Below are positions 42,668 to 51,591 of a stretch of 64,000 bases of DNA, piece by piece (positions within the stretch are counted from its first letter, which is position 1; every line of letters begins with the position of its first letter). The notes under the pieces are model-generated. The model saw only the letters and a list, made by a program, of their open reading frames with translations. It was not told the DNA's origin and ran no database searches. This stretch comes from Tepidiphilus olei (GTDB taxonomy: Bacteria; Pseudomonadota; Gammaproteobacteria; Burkholderiales; Rhodocyclaceae). The DNA is taken from contig NZ_SBHO01000006.1 of assembly GCF_006980705.1 (NCBI RefSeq), positions 62,001 through 126,000 on the forward strand. Reading direction: 5' to 3'. A program made the translations under genes and the position numbers.

Positions 42668-43863
42668 CACCGACTCTCCTGCACAAAGAAATCTCCAAAA
42701 GCGGCATAGCGCACCATCGCCTCCTTGACGAACGGCAAACGATCGACGAGCCGCATCCCGACGTTGCGCAACTGCCGCACTTCCGGCCGGCGCAGACTGA
42801 AGAGCCGCGCCAGCGCGTCGGTGGCCGTCTGCATCAGCCAAGGCTCCTCCGCTCGCCGCCGCGCGTAGCGCGACAGCACCGGCAAGGCGCCGGGATCGGC
42901 CTCGGGCGGCAGGGCACGGAGCACTTCGCCGAGCACCGCCACGTCGTTGAACCCCAGGTTGATGCCATGCCCCGACAAAGGATGAATGCCATGTGCCGCA
43001 TCGCCGATGAGCGCCACGCGCGGGCGCACCACCTGCGGGCAGCGCAGCAAGGAGAGCGGAAACGCCTGACGCGGCGTGATCGTCGTCATCGCCCCGAGCA
43101 CGCCGCCGCTCGCCGCTTCCACGCGGCGCGCGAACGCCGCTTCGTCGAGCGCGAGCAATGCTTCCGCCTGCGGCTGCGGTGCCGACCACACGATCGATAC
43201 CCGATTTCCCGGCAAAGGAAGGAAGGCGAGCACCCCATCGTCGCGGAACCACTGCCGCGCTACGTGCCGATGCGGTTGGCTCACGGCGAAATTGGCCACG
43301 ATCCCTTGTTGATGGTAAGGCACCACCCGCGCCGGCAGACCGGCCTGCTCCCGCACCCAAGACTGGCGCCCGTCGGCGCCGATGAGCAGCCGCGTGCGCA
43401 CCCGCGAACCATCGCGGCACACCACCGTGAGCGTTTCCGCCTCACTCACCAGAGCCTGCCCGGCCTTGCCCTCGCCTGTGAACAGCGTGACATTGCGCTG
43501 TCGCCTCACCGTCTCCCACAAGGCATCGCGCACCAACGACTGCTCGGCGATCACGGCGAGCCGACTCAGCCCCGCCTCATAAGCCGAAAAAGACAGCGTT
43601 CCGCCGGCATCCCCATGAACCTCGATGCGATCGACCGCGCACCAACGCGCAGGATCGAGGCGCTGCCACACGTCGAGCCGCTCGAGGAGCGCGACGGCGG
43701 CGGGCGTATAGGCATAGACGCGAGCATCCCACTCCCCTTCGTGCCCCCGCTGCGGCCGCGGCTCGATCAACCCCACTTTCCAAGGCGCATCGCGCAGCGC
43801 CGCCGCACAGGCCAAACCGGCCAAGCCCCCGCCATGAATCAGGATATCGACGTTCACCTTCAC
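42667..43863 (-). CDS. UbiH/COQ6-family FAD-dependent hydroxylase
   Basis: 398 residues. The dinucleotide-binding GxGxxG region reads [18 protein letters not shown], the second FAD motif is [17 protein letters not shown], and the third is [27 protein letters not shown], the signature of ubiquinone-ring hydroxylases. Which ring carbon it acts on (UbiH, UbiF, UbiI or UbiM type) cannot be decided. The GTG at 43863 overlaps the upstream chemoreceptor stop by GTGA; other GTG codons at 43866 and 43857 are possible. Confidence 0.9.
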   Translation of the reverse strand: MKVNVDILIHGGGLAGLACAAALRDAPWKVGLIEPRPQRGHEGEWDARVYAYTPAAVALLERLDVWQRLDPARWCAVDRIEVHGDAGGTLSFSAYEAGLSRLAVIAEQSLVRDALWETVRRQRNVTLFTGEGKAGQALVSEAETLTVVCRDGSRVRTRLLIGADGRQSWVREQAGLPARVVPYHQQGIVANFAVSQPHRHVARQWFRDDGVLAFLPLPGNRVSIVWSAPQPQAEALLALDEAAFARRVEAASGGVLGAMTTITPRQAFPLSLLRCPQVVRPRVALIGDAAHGIHPLSGHGINLGFNDVAVLGEVLRALPPEADPGALPVLSRYARRRAEEPWLMQTATDALARLFSLRRPEVRQLRNVGMRLVDRLPFVKEAMVRYAAFGDFFVQESR

Positions 43864-45494
43864 CACCGGAAAAACTGCACCAATTTTTTCAGATTCTCCG
43901 CCAGACCGGCGAGCGTGCGGCTCGCTCCCGCCAGCTCGTCGGAGCTCACCGCCGTTTGCTTGGTCGACGATTGGATCGCCCCGATGTTACGCTCCAGCTC
44001 CTCGGCCGCATGGCGCAGCGCCTCGATCGCTTCGGTGATACGGCCATTGAGGGTGCGCACCGACCCTGCCTCGCCACGGATGTTCGCCAATGCCTCCTGC
44101 GCTTCGCGACTATACTCCAAAGTCGTGCGCGCCACCTCGCGGCTCGTCTCCATCACCTGCACCGCCCGACTCGCGCCGTGCTGCAATTTGGCGATCATGT
44201 CCTGGATTTCGCGCGTCGAATCCTGGGTGCGCACGGCCAAGGAACGCACCTCGTCGGCCACCACGGCGAATCCCCGGCCGTATTCCCCGGCGCGGGCCGC
44301 CTCGATGGCGGCATTGAGCGCCAGGAGATTCGTCTGTTGGGCAATCTCTTCGATCACGGTGGTCACTTTCTCGATGCTCGCGCTATCTTGCGACACCTCG
44401 CTCACCGTCGCCGCCACTTCTTCGAGCGTCTCACCGAGATGGTTCATCGCCTCGGCCGTTTTCTGCACCACTTCGTTGCCGTTTTCCACCTGGCGGTCGG
44501 CCTCCACCGCCGCTTCGGCCGCCTGTCGAGCAAAAGTCGCCACCTGATCGACGTTGCCCCCCATGCGCTCGACCGCCGTCGCCATTTTCTCGGTCTCGGC
44601 CGACTGGATCTGCACCTGACGTCGATTGCTTTCGCTGATCTCCTCCAATCTCCCAGATTGCACCGCGATGTCGACGGCTGCCGTATTCACCTGCTTGATC
44701 GTCTCCAGAAGCCGTTGCAAAGTCTGCTGTAACACCCCCATCACGCTCTCGGGATAGCGCGTATTCAGGCGCTGCCCCAGCTCACCCGCGGCCAGCCGTC
44801 GAATGGCCTCGCCCACCTCGTCGGGTTCCGCCCCCAAGGTGGCGAGGATGGAGCGAATCGTCATCGAAGCCAGCGTCACCGAGATCACCAGCGCCACCAC
44901 GGTCACCAGCAACATCAGGTTACGGAAACCGCTCGCCAAGGATCGCACCTGGTCGAGACTCTCGCGAATGACCCGCTCCTGGTGATCGATGAAGGCGTTG
45001 ATCGCCGCCAACCACTCGACGTAGGCCGGAGAAACCTCGCGCAACAGCATGGCTTGCGCGGCCTCCACATCCCCGCTCAGGCGCAGCTCGATCACCCGCT
45101 GCGTTCCCGGCACCGCCCGTCGCTCGATTTCCTTGATGCGCGACAAGAGGCGCCGATCCTCCTCGGTCGCCTCTTGCGCCATCAGCCGATCGAGTTTTTC
45201 CGCCGAATCGGCATAGAAAGCCGCCAAACGTTCGATTTCGGCCACATGTGCCCGGACCGCGGTCAAATCGTGCTCCAGAACCGTATCACGAACAGATATG
45301 GCGCGATCATGCACACTCCCCCGAAAGTTGATGGCGTATCGCTGCTTCAGCGTCGCCCCCTCGTTCACGTCAGTGAGCGTGTCATCGATCGATGCAACCC
45401 GCTGGATGCCAATGGCCGTGATCAACACCATCAAAGCAAGCAGACAGCCGAACCCCAACCCCAGTCGCTTCGCGACGGTCATCTTTGTCGACAT
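43860..45494 (-). CDS. Methyl-accepting chemotaxis protein
   Basis: 544 residues. Transmembrane 1 ([18 protein letters not shown]) leads to a four-helix-bundle ligand domain ([20 protein letters not shown], with the MCP-type 4HB pattern), then transmembrane 2 ([18 protein letters not shown]), a HAMP domain ([20 protein letters not shown]) and the signalling hairpin with [20 protein letters not shown] and [18 protein letters not shown]. It starts after a GGGGGGAGAACC ribosome site. Overlap with the hydroxylase gene suggests cotranscription. Confidence 0.95.
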   Translation of the reverse strand: MSTKMTVAKRLGLGFGCLLALMVLITAIGIQRVASIDDTLTDVNEGATLKQRYAINFRGSVHDRAISVRDTVLEHDLTAVRAHVAEIERLAAFYADSAEKLDRLMAQEATEEDRRLLSRIKEIERRAVPGTQRVIELRLSGDVEAAQAMLLREVSPAYVEWLAAINAFIDHQERVIRESLDQVRSLASGFRNLMLLVTVVALVISVTLASMTIRSILATLGAEPDEVGEAIRRLAAGELGQRLNTRYPESVMGVLQQTLQRLLETIKQVNTAAVDIAVQSGRLEEISESNRRQVQIQSAETEKMATAVERMGGNVDQVATFARQAAEAAVEADRQVENGNEVVQKTAEAMNHLGETLEEVAATVSEVSQDSASIEKVTTVIEEIAQQTNLLALNAAIEAARAGEYGRGFAVVADEVRSLAVRTQDSTREIQDMIAKLQHGASRAVQVMETSREVARTTLEYSREAQEALANIRGEAGSVRTLNGRITEAIEALRHAAEELERNIGAIQSSTKQTAVSSDELAGASRTLAGLAENLKKLVQFFRW

Positions 45495-45662
45495 GCTGGT
45501 TCTCCCCCCTTGTCTTTCTTGGAAAAGGAACGGCTCGAGCCATCTACTGCGCAGCCACGGCACCGCGGGCGTCAAGTAATGCCACCGCTTGCCAAAGCGT
45601 TTCGCGCGGCACACTATACAACAGCTTCGGCCGTCATTCCATTAGCCTGCTGCTATCACGGA

Positions 45663-48386
45663 TCACGAGCCCAAGCGATACGCCTCGAGCCACTCCCCGA
45701 GGTGATCCTCCAGCATCCACCCCTCGCGCACCCACTGCTGCAGCGCGTCGCCCTCCTTCTGCGCCGCGTCCAGATCGTGGATGCGGGCGCGGATCGCCTC
45801 GAGCCAGGCGTCCGGCCGGTTGGGCACGCGCGTCACCGGCGCGCCGCGATACGGCAGCACGTCCGAGCACACCACCGGCCAGCCGAGGATGCCATACTCC
45901 AGAATCCGCAAGTTCGACTTGCACTCGTTGAAGCGATTCACCTCCAGCGGCGCCACCGCCAAGTCCAGGTTCAGGCTCGCCAGTTTGGCCGGATACTGCT
46001 CGAAGGGCACGAAGGGATGAAACTCCTTCACGAAGGGGCGAAGCTCCTCCGGACACATGCCGAAGAAGACCCAATCGCACTCCTCGCTCGTCGTCTCCAG
46101 CACCTCACGGATCAGCGCCAAGTCACCCGCGTGCTGCATCGCCCCGGCCCAACCCACGCGCGGCTTCGGCCCCACGCGCCGCTGCGACTGCAAACCATTC
46201 CACACCCAACCCGGCAGATAATTCGGGATCAGACGCACATCGCGGGCATACTTCTCGATCGCCGCGCGGATCGGCTCGGTGGTCACCACCACCCGGTCGG
46301 CCGTGCGCACCACCCGCTTCATCTCCCCCGGCGTGTTGCGATGCTCATAGACCTCGCTCTGGCGTGGAATCTCGCTGATGAGATCATCGAGATGCAGCAG
46401 AAACGGAATGCCGGCAAGCTCCCGCACCTGCTGCACCGTCTCCAAATGATCGCTCAGCTCCAGGAACGCGCTCGCGGTGAAGACGTCCGGCTTCGCCCGC
46501 TCCACCTCGACGAGCAGAGGAATGCGCGTCTGCCGCACCCCCGGCGCGTGGATGAAACTGCGCTCCACCGCCCTCGCCTGCCATAGCCCCTCCAGCGGCT
46601 GCTTGATGCGGTACTCGATCACCCCGCTCAACTGCTCCCACCCCAGCACCCGCACCTTTTCCGTAGGCAAACGCGGATCCCAATTCACCACGATCTCCGA
46701 CTCCACCCGGTAGTCGCGGTGCGTCAGGCTCAAGTGGCGGTTGTAGGCCGGATCGCGCGCGAGCTGCGGCAACCACTTGCGCAGCATCGCCTCCTGCTCC
46801 TTGCCGAAGCGCTGCTGCGCCTTGCGCGCCTTGGCCGGCTCGGCCGCCTCCTGCTGCTGGCTCACGCTGCCGTGATGCACCAGCACCACGAAGGGCGTCC
46901 ACAGAATCTTGTAGCCGCGCTCGCGCACCTTCAGGCACAGATCCACGTCGTTGTAAGAGACGCGAAACGCCTGCTCGTCCAGCCCCTTCACCTCCTCCCA
47001 CACCGACTTGCGGATCAAGAGACAGGCCGCCGTCACCGCCGAGAGGTCCTGATCCACCAGCGCCCGGTTCATGTACCCGCCGTCAGTCAGCCCCAGCAAG
47101 CCCATATAGGGAAAATCCGCGACGCCCCCCAATCCGAGAAGAATTCCCGCGTGCTGCACCGTCGGCGGCTGCGGGAACATCAGCTTCACCCCCACGATGC
47201 CCACATCCGGCCGCTGGCCGTAGGCCACCATGCGCTCCAGCCAATGCTCCTGCAGCACCACCGTGTCGTTGTTGAGCAGCAACAAATACTCGCCGCTCGC
47301 CTCGCGCGCGGCCAAATTGCACATCGCCGAGAAATTGAACGGCTTGGGATAAGGCAATACCCGCACGCCCTCCGCCTTCAGGCGTTCCAGATACGCGCAC
47401 GCCTGCGGCTGCGTGCTGCCGTTGTCCACCACCAGGATCTCGTAGTCGGGATAATTCGTCTTCGCGCGAATGCTCTCGACGCAGGACTGGAGATAATCCG
47501 CCTGGTCTTTCGTCGGAATGACGATCGACACGCGCGGCTGCCGCGGCCAGTGATACACCACCCGCCAGGTGCCCGGCACGTACCCCTCCGCCACCTCCGC
47601 GTCCAACGCTCGGCGCGCCAGATGCGCCGCCAGCGCCTGGCGGTGCGCCGGCTCATCCACCGCCTCCTCACGCCCCGCCGGCACGGAGTAGAGCACCTCA
47701 TCCACATGCCCGATCGCCTCCTCGCCGAAGGCATCGAGCACCCGCAGCGCCAGATCGTAGCGCCACGCCTCCCCACACTCGCCCCATCCGCCAACCGCCG
47801 CGAATGCCTCGCGCTCCACCCACAGGCACGGACCCAGATACGGCATCGAGCGCAGCAAGTCGAGATTGACGTCCGGCCGGAAGAGCGGATCGCGCCGCGT
47901 GCCATCCGCCTCCACCGTGTCCGAATCGCCATACATCAGGCGCCACTGCGGAAACGCCAACGCATGGCGTACCAGCTGCTCCACCGCATCGCCCGCCAAC
48001 CGCACCCCGGGCGCGAGCACCGACACCCATCCCGACTCGACCGCCGCCAGCTCCTCCGCGAGCGCCGTTCCTATCCCCTCCGTCGACTCCACCTCACGCC
48101 AGCGCAGCATCGGCAACTCCGCCCACATCGCATCCGGCGCCGGCGCATCGGCCACCACCACCAGCCGCCACAAAGGCGCCGACTGCACTCCCAGGCTGTC
48201 GAGCGTATCGGCCAGGAGCGGCAGATCGGAAGCCGGACAGGGGACGACGAAGGTGAAGGTGGGGCTATCGGCGGGAAGGGGATCGTCGGGGTGGAAGGGG
48301 GTGTGGTGGCGTTGCAGATACAGCTGGTAAGGCTCTGGCTGCTGCACCTCAACGGCTTGCTCACCCTCCACAAAACTTTGCAACAT
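45663..48386 (-). CDS. Large multi-domain glycosyltransferase
   Basis: 907 residues from an ATG with AAGGAGGGAGCGG ahead. About residues 40-280 form a degenerate GT2-like domain. Residues around 290-520 are a clear GT2 domain: VSIVIPTKDQADYLQSCVES, VVDNGSTQPQACAYLE and YLLLLNNDTVVLQEHW, with the NDVDLCLKVRERGY segment. The C-terminal 300 residues look like a GT-B transferase (RVGWAGAMQHAGDLALIREV; APLEVNRFNECKSNLRILEYG). Such proteins build rhamnan-type or other cell-surface glycans, or modify flagellin. No other polysaccharide gene is intact nearby, but remnants of a sugar-nucleotidyltransferase-like start lie just upstream. Confidence 0.88.
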   Translation of the reverse strand: MLQSFVEGEQAVEVQQPEPYQLYLQRHHTPFHPDDPLPADSPTFTFVVPCPASDLPLLADTLDSLGVQSAPLWRLVVVADAPAPDAMWAELPMLRWREVESTEGIGTALAEELAAVESGWVSVLAPGVRLAGDAVEQLVRHALAFPQWRLMYGDSDTVEADGTRRDPLFRPDVNLDLLRSMPYLGPCLWVEREAFAAVGGWGECGEAWRYDLALRVLDAFGEEAIGHVDEVLYSVPAGREEAVDEPAHRQALAAHLARRALDAEVAEGYVPGTWRVVYHWPRQPRVSIVIPTKDQADYLQSCVESIRAKTNYPDYEILVVDNGSTQPQACAYLERLKAEGVRVLPYPKPFNFSAMCNLAAREASGEYLLLLNNDTVVLQEHWLERMVAYGQRPDVGIVGVKLMFPQPPTVQHAGILLGLGGVADFPYMGLLGLTDGGYMNRALVDQDLSAVTAACLLIRKSVWEEVKGLDEQAFRVSYNDVDLCLKVRERGYKILWTPFVVLVHHGSVSQQQEAAEPAKARKAQQRFGKEQEAMLRKWLPQLARDPAYNRHLSLTHRDYRVESEIVVNWDPRLPTEKVRVLGWEQLSGVIEYRIKQPLEGLWQARAVERSFIHAPGVRQTRIPLLVEVERAKPDVFTASAFLELSDHLETVQQVRELAGIPFLLHLDDLISEIPRQSEVYEHRNTPGEMKRVVRTADRVVVTTEPIRAAIEKYARDVRLIPNYLPGWVWNGLQSQRRVGPKPRVGWAGAMQHAGDLALIREVLETTSEECDWVFFGMCPEELRPFVKEFHPFVPFEQYPAKLASLNLDLAVAPLEVNRFNECKSNLRILEYGILGWPVVCSDVLPYRGAPVTRVPNRPDAWLEAIRARIHDLDAAQKEGDALQQWVREGWMLEDHLGEWLEAYRLGS

Positions 48387-48514
48387 CCGCTCCCTCCTTG
48401 CCCTGCCGGATTTCCGGATTACCCATGGGAATCTCAATCAACCCCCGTTTTTCGGGAAACTCGCGGTGAAACAGGCCCTTCATGACACTCGGCACCGAAT
48501 TCTCCCCCATTGCT

Positions 48515-48633
48515 TTAGCCGCTTGTTGCGGACGACATACTCAGCTCGCGGGCAAGCGTCTCCACAGCCGCACTTTCTGGCGGCAGCAGCCGTGACACCG
48601 CTTTGTCCTGGAAGTTTGTCCGTACCTGGCCAC
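48515..48633 (-). pseudogene. IS transposase orfA remnant
   Basis: Reading from a GTG at 48633 gives MARYGQT, then after a one-base shift FQDKAVSRLLPPESAAVETL and ARELSMSS, ending at a stop. This is the N-terminal helix-turn-helix region of IS3-type transposase OrfA (family pattern MARY.Q.FKD.AVARLLPPES). The rest of the element is missing. Confidence 0.65.
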
Positions 48634-48696
48634 TTTACTCTTTTCTTATCGCCCTCGGGGTTTGGAATCTATTGAGGCGACAACTATTACTCACCC

Positions 48697-48780
48697 GGCA
48701 AGGATCACGCACTTCACCCCCCTCCCCCAACGCCGCAGCGGGCGGCGTGTGTCAGGGGCATTGTAACTAAATTTCACGGG
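48697..48780 (-). repeat. Leader repeat D1 with truncated MKCVILAG start
   Basis: Matches D2 (49487-49564) over about 80 bases with few differences. On the minus strand it contains a TTACAAT -10-like element, the stem CGCCGCCCGCTGCGGCG, a G-rich ribosome site and then GTG AAG TGC GTG ATC CTT GCC GGG TGA, i.e. the MKCVILAG start of a sugar-nucleotidyltransferase-like protein, truncated after eight codons. The rest of that gene is gone. Confidence 0.65.
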
Positions 48781-48861
48781 GAAGAAGTGGTGCGCCGAGC
48801 GGCTGGAGACCGTGAGCGCATTGGCTGAGCGTAAACAGGGAAACCGTCCGAAACGGAGCGG

Positions 48862-49431
48862 TTACTTGAAGAACACGTCGAGCCAACGGATGAATCCGGT
48901 GATACCGCCGATCGCCAGGATTACCCAGACCGTCTGGCGATGGATCGCCTGCGTCAGCCGCACCTCGACGTTCTTGATCTCCAGACGCACGCCTTCGATT
49001 TCCTTGCGCAGGTTCGCCTCGATTCCTTTCATCTCCAGGCGCACGCCTTCGATTTCTTTGCGAAGATTGGCATCGATCCCATGGAGCTCTTTGCGCAGGC
49101 TGGCGTCGATCTCGTGCATCTCCTTGCGCAGGTTCGCCTCGATTGCTTTCATCTCCATGCGCACGCCTTCGATCTCCTTGCGCAGGTTCGCCTCCATCGC
49201 CTGCATGTCCAATCGCAGGTTCGCCTCAACTTCTTTCGTCTCCAGGCGAATGGCCTCGATCTCACGCAGCAGGCGCAGCTCCGTCTCACGCAGGTGGGCG
49301 TGCGTGGCCACGTCGCGCAAATCCGGATAGCGCGCTTCCAGCGCTTCGAACGCCTCGGCGATCAACTTCGCGCGACGCTTGTCCTCGCCCGCGTCGAGCA
49401 GATCTTCATACAGTTTCAGCGCAGCGCCCAT
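48862..49431 (-). CDS. Membrane-anchored coiled-coil protein, long paralogue (CC-A)
   Basis: 189 residues. A shared N-terminal domain (MGAALKLYEDLLDAGEDKRR to THAHLRETELRLLREIE) precedes a coiled-coil stalk and a shared C-terminal membrane anchor (HRQTVWVILAIGGITGFIRW). The stalk holds repeat units of 11, 11, 18, 11, 11 and 18 residues ending in EANLR or close variants. It resembles DUF1640/CCDC90-type coiled-coil proteins in layout; the function is unknown. The ATG follows GGGGA; an upstream TTG is the alternative. Two shorter paralogues lie at 51.2 and 52.4 kb. Confidence 0.85.
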   Translation of the reverse strand: MGAALKLYEDLLDAGEDKRRAKLIAEAFEALEARYPDLRDVATHAHLRETELRLLREIEAIRLETKEVEANLRLDMQAMEANLRKEIEGVRMEMKAIEANLRKEMHEIDASLRKELHGIDANLRKEIEGVRLEMKGIEANLRKEIEGVRLEIKNVEVRLTQAIHRQTVWVILAIGGITGFIRWLDVFFK

Positions 49432-49486
49432 GGGCAATTCCCCATAGAAAAGTTACATTCAAACGATGCTGTGAACCGTAACCGCC

Positions 49487-49564
49487 GGCGAGGATCACGC
49501 ACTTCATCTCCCCCAACGCCGCAGCGGGCGGCGTGTGTCAGGGCATTGTAACCACGTTTCACGG
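49487..49564 (-). repeat. Leader repeat D2 with MKCVILAGG start
   Basis: Minus strand: TTACAAT, hairpin, TTGGGGGAGAT and ATG AAG TGC GTG ATC CTC GCC GGC GGT. MKCVILAGG is the exact opening of glucose-1-phosphate or mannose-1-phosphate nucleotidyltransferases, but after GYGS it runs into the leader of CC-A. So the leader of another gene has been joined upstream of the coiled-coil gene. Confidence 0.65.
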
Positions 49565-49594
49565 CAAGAAAACAAGGCGTTTCCGCTGCCCACG

Positions 49595-49924
49595 TCATGG
49601 ACCCGAACTTTCCCTCTGGTAGAACACCTTCCCCACCCGTTCGATGTGCTCGCGCAGTCCCGGATAGTCGATCGCGTCGAAGAGGCAGAGGTCCACCTGA
49701 TAAGGGATGGGCGATTCATCCAGTTGCCCCGCGATGCGGCCGAGCGTATCGAGGTCGAGCCTTGGGCCGAACAGGGCCAGATCGATGTCCGATCCCGGCC
49801 GGTACGTTCCCTTGGCGCGCGAGCCGAAGATCACCGCCTTCTCCACTGCGGGAACTTCGGCCAGGATGTGTCGGATGATGTCGACCGTGCGCTGGGACAA
49901 GCCGAATTCATGCGCTTCGCTCAT
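49595..49924 (-). CDS. MNT-type nucleotidyltransferase antitoxin
   Basis: 109 residues. It has the minimal nucleotidyltransferase motif IFGSRAKGTYRPGSDIDLAL, with the GS and DxD residues intact. In HEPN/MNT (type VII) systems such proteins modify and silence the HEPN ribonuclease. The ATG has GAGGGA upstream and overlaps the HEPN gene by ATGA. Confidence 0.92.
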   Translation of the reverse strand: MSEAHEFGLSQRTVDIIRHILAEVPAVEKAVIFGSRAKGTYRPGSDIDLALFGPRLDLDTLGRIAGQLDESPIPYQVDLCLFDAIDYPGLREHIERVGKVFYQRESSGP

Positions 49925-50328
49925 AGTTCCCTCGCCAGGCGATCTCGCAGTTCCAGAAAAGCCCCATGGTATCGCTCGACGACGGCCGAGACGATCGCTT
50001 CGGCCACGGATTGGTTGTACGTATGACTGGAGAGATTGCGCTTCTCGATCATGTCCATCCATATTTCGCCATCGCGCACGAGGCCACGCTTGAACGCTTC
50101 TCGCACCGTGCTTCGCGAACCCACGAGCCCCTGGATGCCTTCCATTTCGAGGTAATCTTTCAGGACGTTCCAGGCCAGTTCATGGGTAAACTCGAATCCT
50201 TGGATCAGCCCTTGCTTTTCGAGGTCGGTGAGCGGCCGCGTTTCGGACAAGCGAACGGCCGCGCTCAGCTGATTCAGCGCCCGCTGAAAATTCTCGAACC
50301 GCTGTTTCCAGCGAACGTCATCGACCAT
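49921..50328 (-). CDS. HEPN-fold nucleotidyltransferase-associated toxin (HI0074 type)
   Basis: 135 residues, all helical. Family hallmarks are KQGLIQGFEFTHELAWNVLKDYLE and the end motif IEKRNLSSHTYN, which carries the RNxxxHxY-like active-site pattern. It pairs with the MNT gene downstream. AGGAGA lies ahead of the ATG at 50328; longer starts lack a ribosome site. Confidence 0.92.
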   Translation of the reverse strand: MVDDVRWKQRFENFQRALNQLSAAVRLSETRPLTDLEKQGLIQGFEFTHELAWNVLKDYLEMEGIQGLVGSRSTVREAFKRGLVRDGEIWMDMIEKRNLSSHTYNQSVAEAIVSAVVERYHGAFLELRDRLAREL

Positions 50329-50393
50329 GATCCGGTCTCCTCTCGTGCCGGCAAGCGCGTTCATCATAGCAGTGCGGCGGTACAATCCCACCC

Positions 50394-51188
50394 ATGAAAC
50401 TCGCCACCTGGAACCTCAACTCGATCACCGCCCGGCTGCCGCACTTGCAACGCTGGCTTGCCGACGCCCGCCCCGACGTGCTCGCCCTGCAGGAACTCAA
50501 ATGTCCGGCGGAGAAATTTCCCGCGCAAGCGATCGCCGAACTCGGCTACACGGCCGCCGTGCATGGCCAGAAAACGTACAATGGGGTGGCGCTGCTGGTG
50601 CGCGATGGGTTGCCGTGGCGCGAGCTGGTGCGCGGCGTCCCCGAGTTCGACGACGAGCAGGCGCGCCTCATCGTGGCCGAGATCGATGAGCCCGGCAGCC
50701 AGACACCGCTTTGGGTTGCGAGCGCGTATTTCCCCAACGGTCAAGCGGTGGGTAGCGACAAATTCGCCTACAAGCTCGCCTGGATCGAGGCGCTCGCCTC
50801 CTGGATCGAACGGGAGCGGCTCACGGAGCGCCCCTTCGTGCTGATGGGCGACTTCAACATCGCCCCCGCCGCCGAAGATACCCATCCCGACTGGCCACAG
50901 GACGGCATCCTCGCCTCGCCCCCCGAGCGCGCGGCTTTTGCCCGGCTCGTCTCGCTCGGGCTCGTCGATGCCTTCCGCCGCTTTCCCCAGCCCCCGCAGT
51001 CCTATTCCTGGTGGGACTACCGCCAGGGAGCGTTCCGGCGCAACCTGGGCCTGCGCATCGACCACATCCTTGTCTCGCCGCCGCTCCTGCCGCGCCTGCG
51101 CGCCTGCACGATCGATGTCGAACCCCGCCGATGGGAACGCCCCTCGGATCACGCCCCGGTGGTGCTGGAGCTCGCCGATCTCACTTGA
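50394..51188 (+). CDS. xthA: Exodeoxyribonuclease III
   Basis: 264 residues. It is an AP endonuclease and 3' exonuclease in base-excision repair. MKLATWNLNSITARLPHLQR is the standard start; the catalytic residues appear in LALQELKCPAEKFP, VLMGDFNIAPAAEDTHP and the ending RPSDHAPVVLELAD (SDHAP). The last 8 bases overlap the convergent coiled-coil gene CC-B. Pieces of this gene's 3' end recur at 52.43 and 53.47 kb. Confidence 0.97.
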   Translation: MKLATWNLNSITARLPHLQRWLADARPDVLALQELKCPAEKFPAQAIAELGYTAAVHGQKTYNGVALLVRDGLPWRELVRGVPEFDDEQARLIVAEIDEPGSQTPLWVASAYFPNGQAVGSDKFAYKLAWIEALASWIERERLTERPFVLMGDFNIAPAAEDTHPDWPQDGILASPPERAAFARLVSLGLVDAFRRFPQPPQSYSWWDYRQGAFRRNLGLRIDHILVSPPLLPRLRACTIDVEPRRWERPSDHAPVVLELADLT

Positions 51189-51522
51189 AGAACACGTCGA
51201 GCCAACGGATGAATCCCGTGATGCCGCCGATCGCCAGGATCACCCAGACCGTCTGGCGATGAATCGCTTGCGTCAGCCGCACCTCGACGTTCTTGATCTC
51301 CAGACGCACGCCTTCGATTTCCTTGCGCGTCTCCAGACGGAGGGTCTCGATCTCTCGCAGCAGGCGCAGCTCCGTCTCGCGCAGGTGGGCATGCGTGGCC
51401 ACGTCGCGCAGGTCGGGATAGCGCGCTTCCAGCGCCTCGAACGCCTCGGCGATCAACTTCGCGCGACGCTTGTCCTCGCCCGCCTCGAGCAGCTCTTCAT
51501 AGAGTTTCAGCGCAGCGCCCAT
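51181..51522 (-). CDS. Membrane-anchored coiled-coil protein, short paralogue (CC-B)
   Basis: 113 residues. Same N-terminal and C-terminal domains as CC-A, but the stalk has lost all complete repeat units: LRLETR joins directly to KEIEGVRLEIKNVEVRLTQA. It lies tail-to-tail against xthA, and its leader overlaps the 3' end of the SDR gene. Because both flanking genes are intact here, this is probably the parental location of the cassette. Same GGGGA ribosome site as its paralogues. Confidence 0.83.
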   Translation of the reverse strand: MGAALKLYEELLEAGEDKRRAKLIAEAFEALEARYPDLRDVATHAHLRETELRLLREIETLRLETRKEIEGVRLEIKNVEVRLTQAIHRQTVWVILAIGGITGFIRWLDVFFK

Positions 51523-51591
51523 GGGCAATTCCCCATAGAAAAAGTAGATTCTAACCGCACGTTCAAACGATGCTGCGCACTACGCCGCCAT
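51523..51591 (-). repeat. Coiled-coil cassette leader (parental copy)
   Basis: Minus strand: CGTAGTGCGCAGCATCGTTT then GAACGTGCGGTTAGAATCTA and CTATGGGGAATT before the ATG. The first part is the last codons and stop of the SDR gene (GVVRSIV-stop). The same leader, including SDR-derived bases, precedes CC-C (52873-52938), and shorter forms precede CC-A and the 53.57 kb remnant. Confidence 0.7.

Noticed and set aside
48361-48510. A 49-codon frame upstream of and overlapping the glycosyltransferase start (MGENSVPSVMKGLFHREFPE...)
   Set aside because: No recognised family, and the glycosyltransferase has its own strong ribosome site inside it. It may be leftover coding DNA, but support is too weak.
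48900-49250. Repeats inside CC-A that look at first like a CRISPR-type array
   Set aside because: The repeats are contiguous, in frame, 33 or 54 bases long and encode coiled-coil units; there are no unique spacers and no cas genes.
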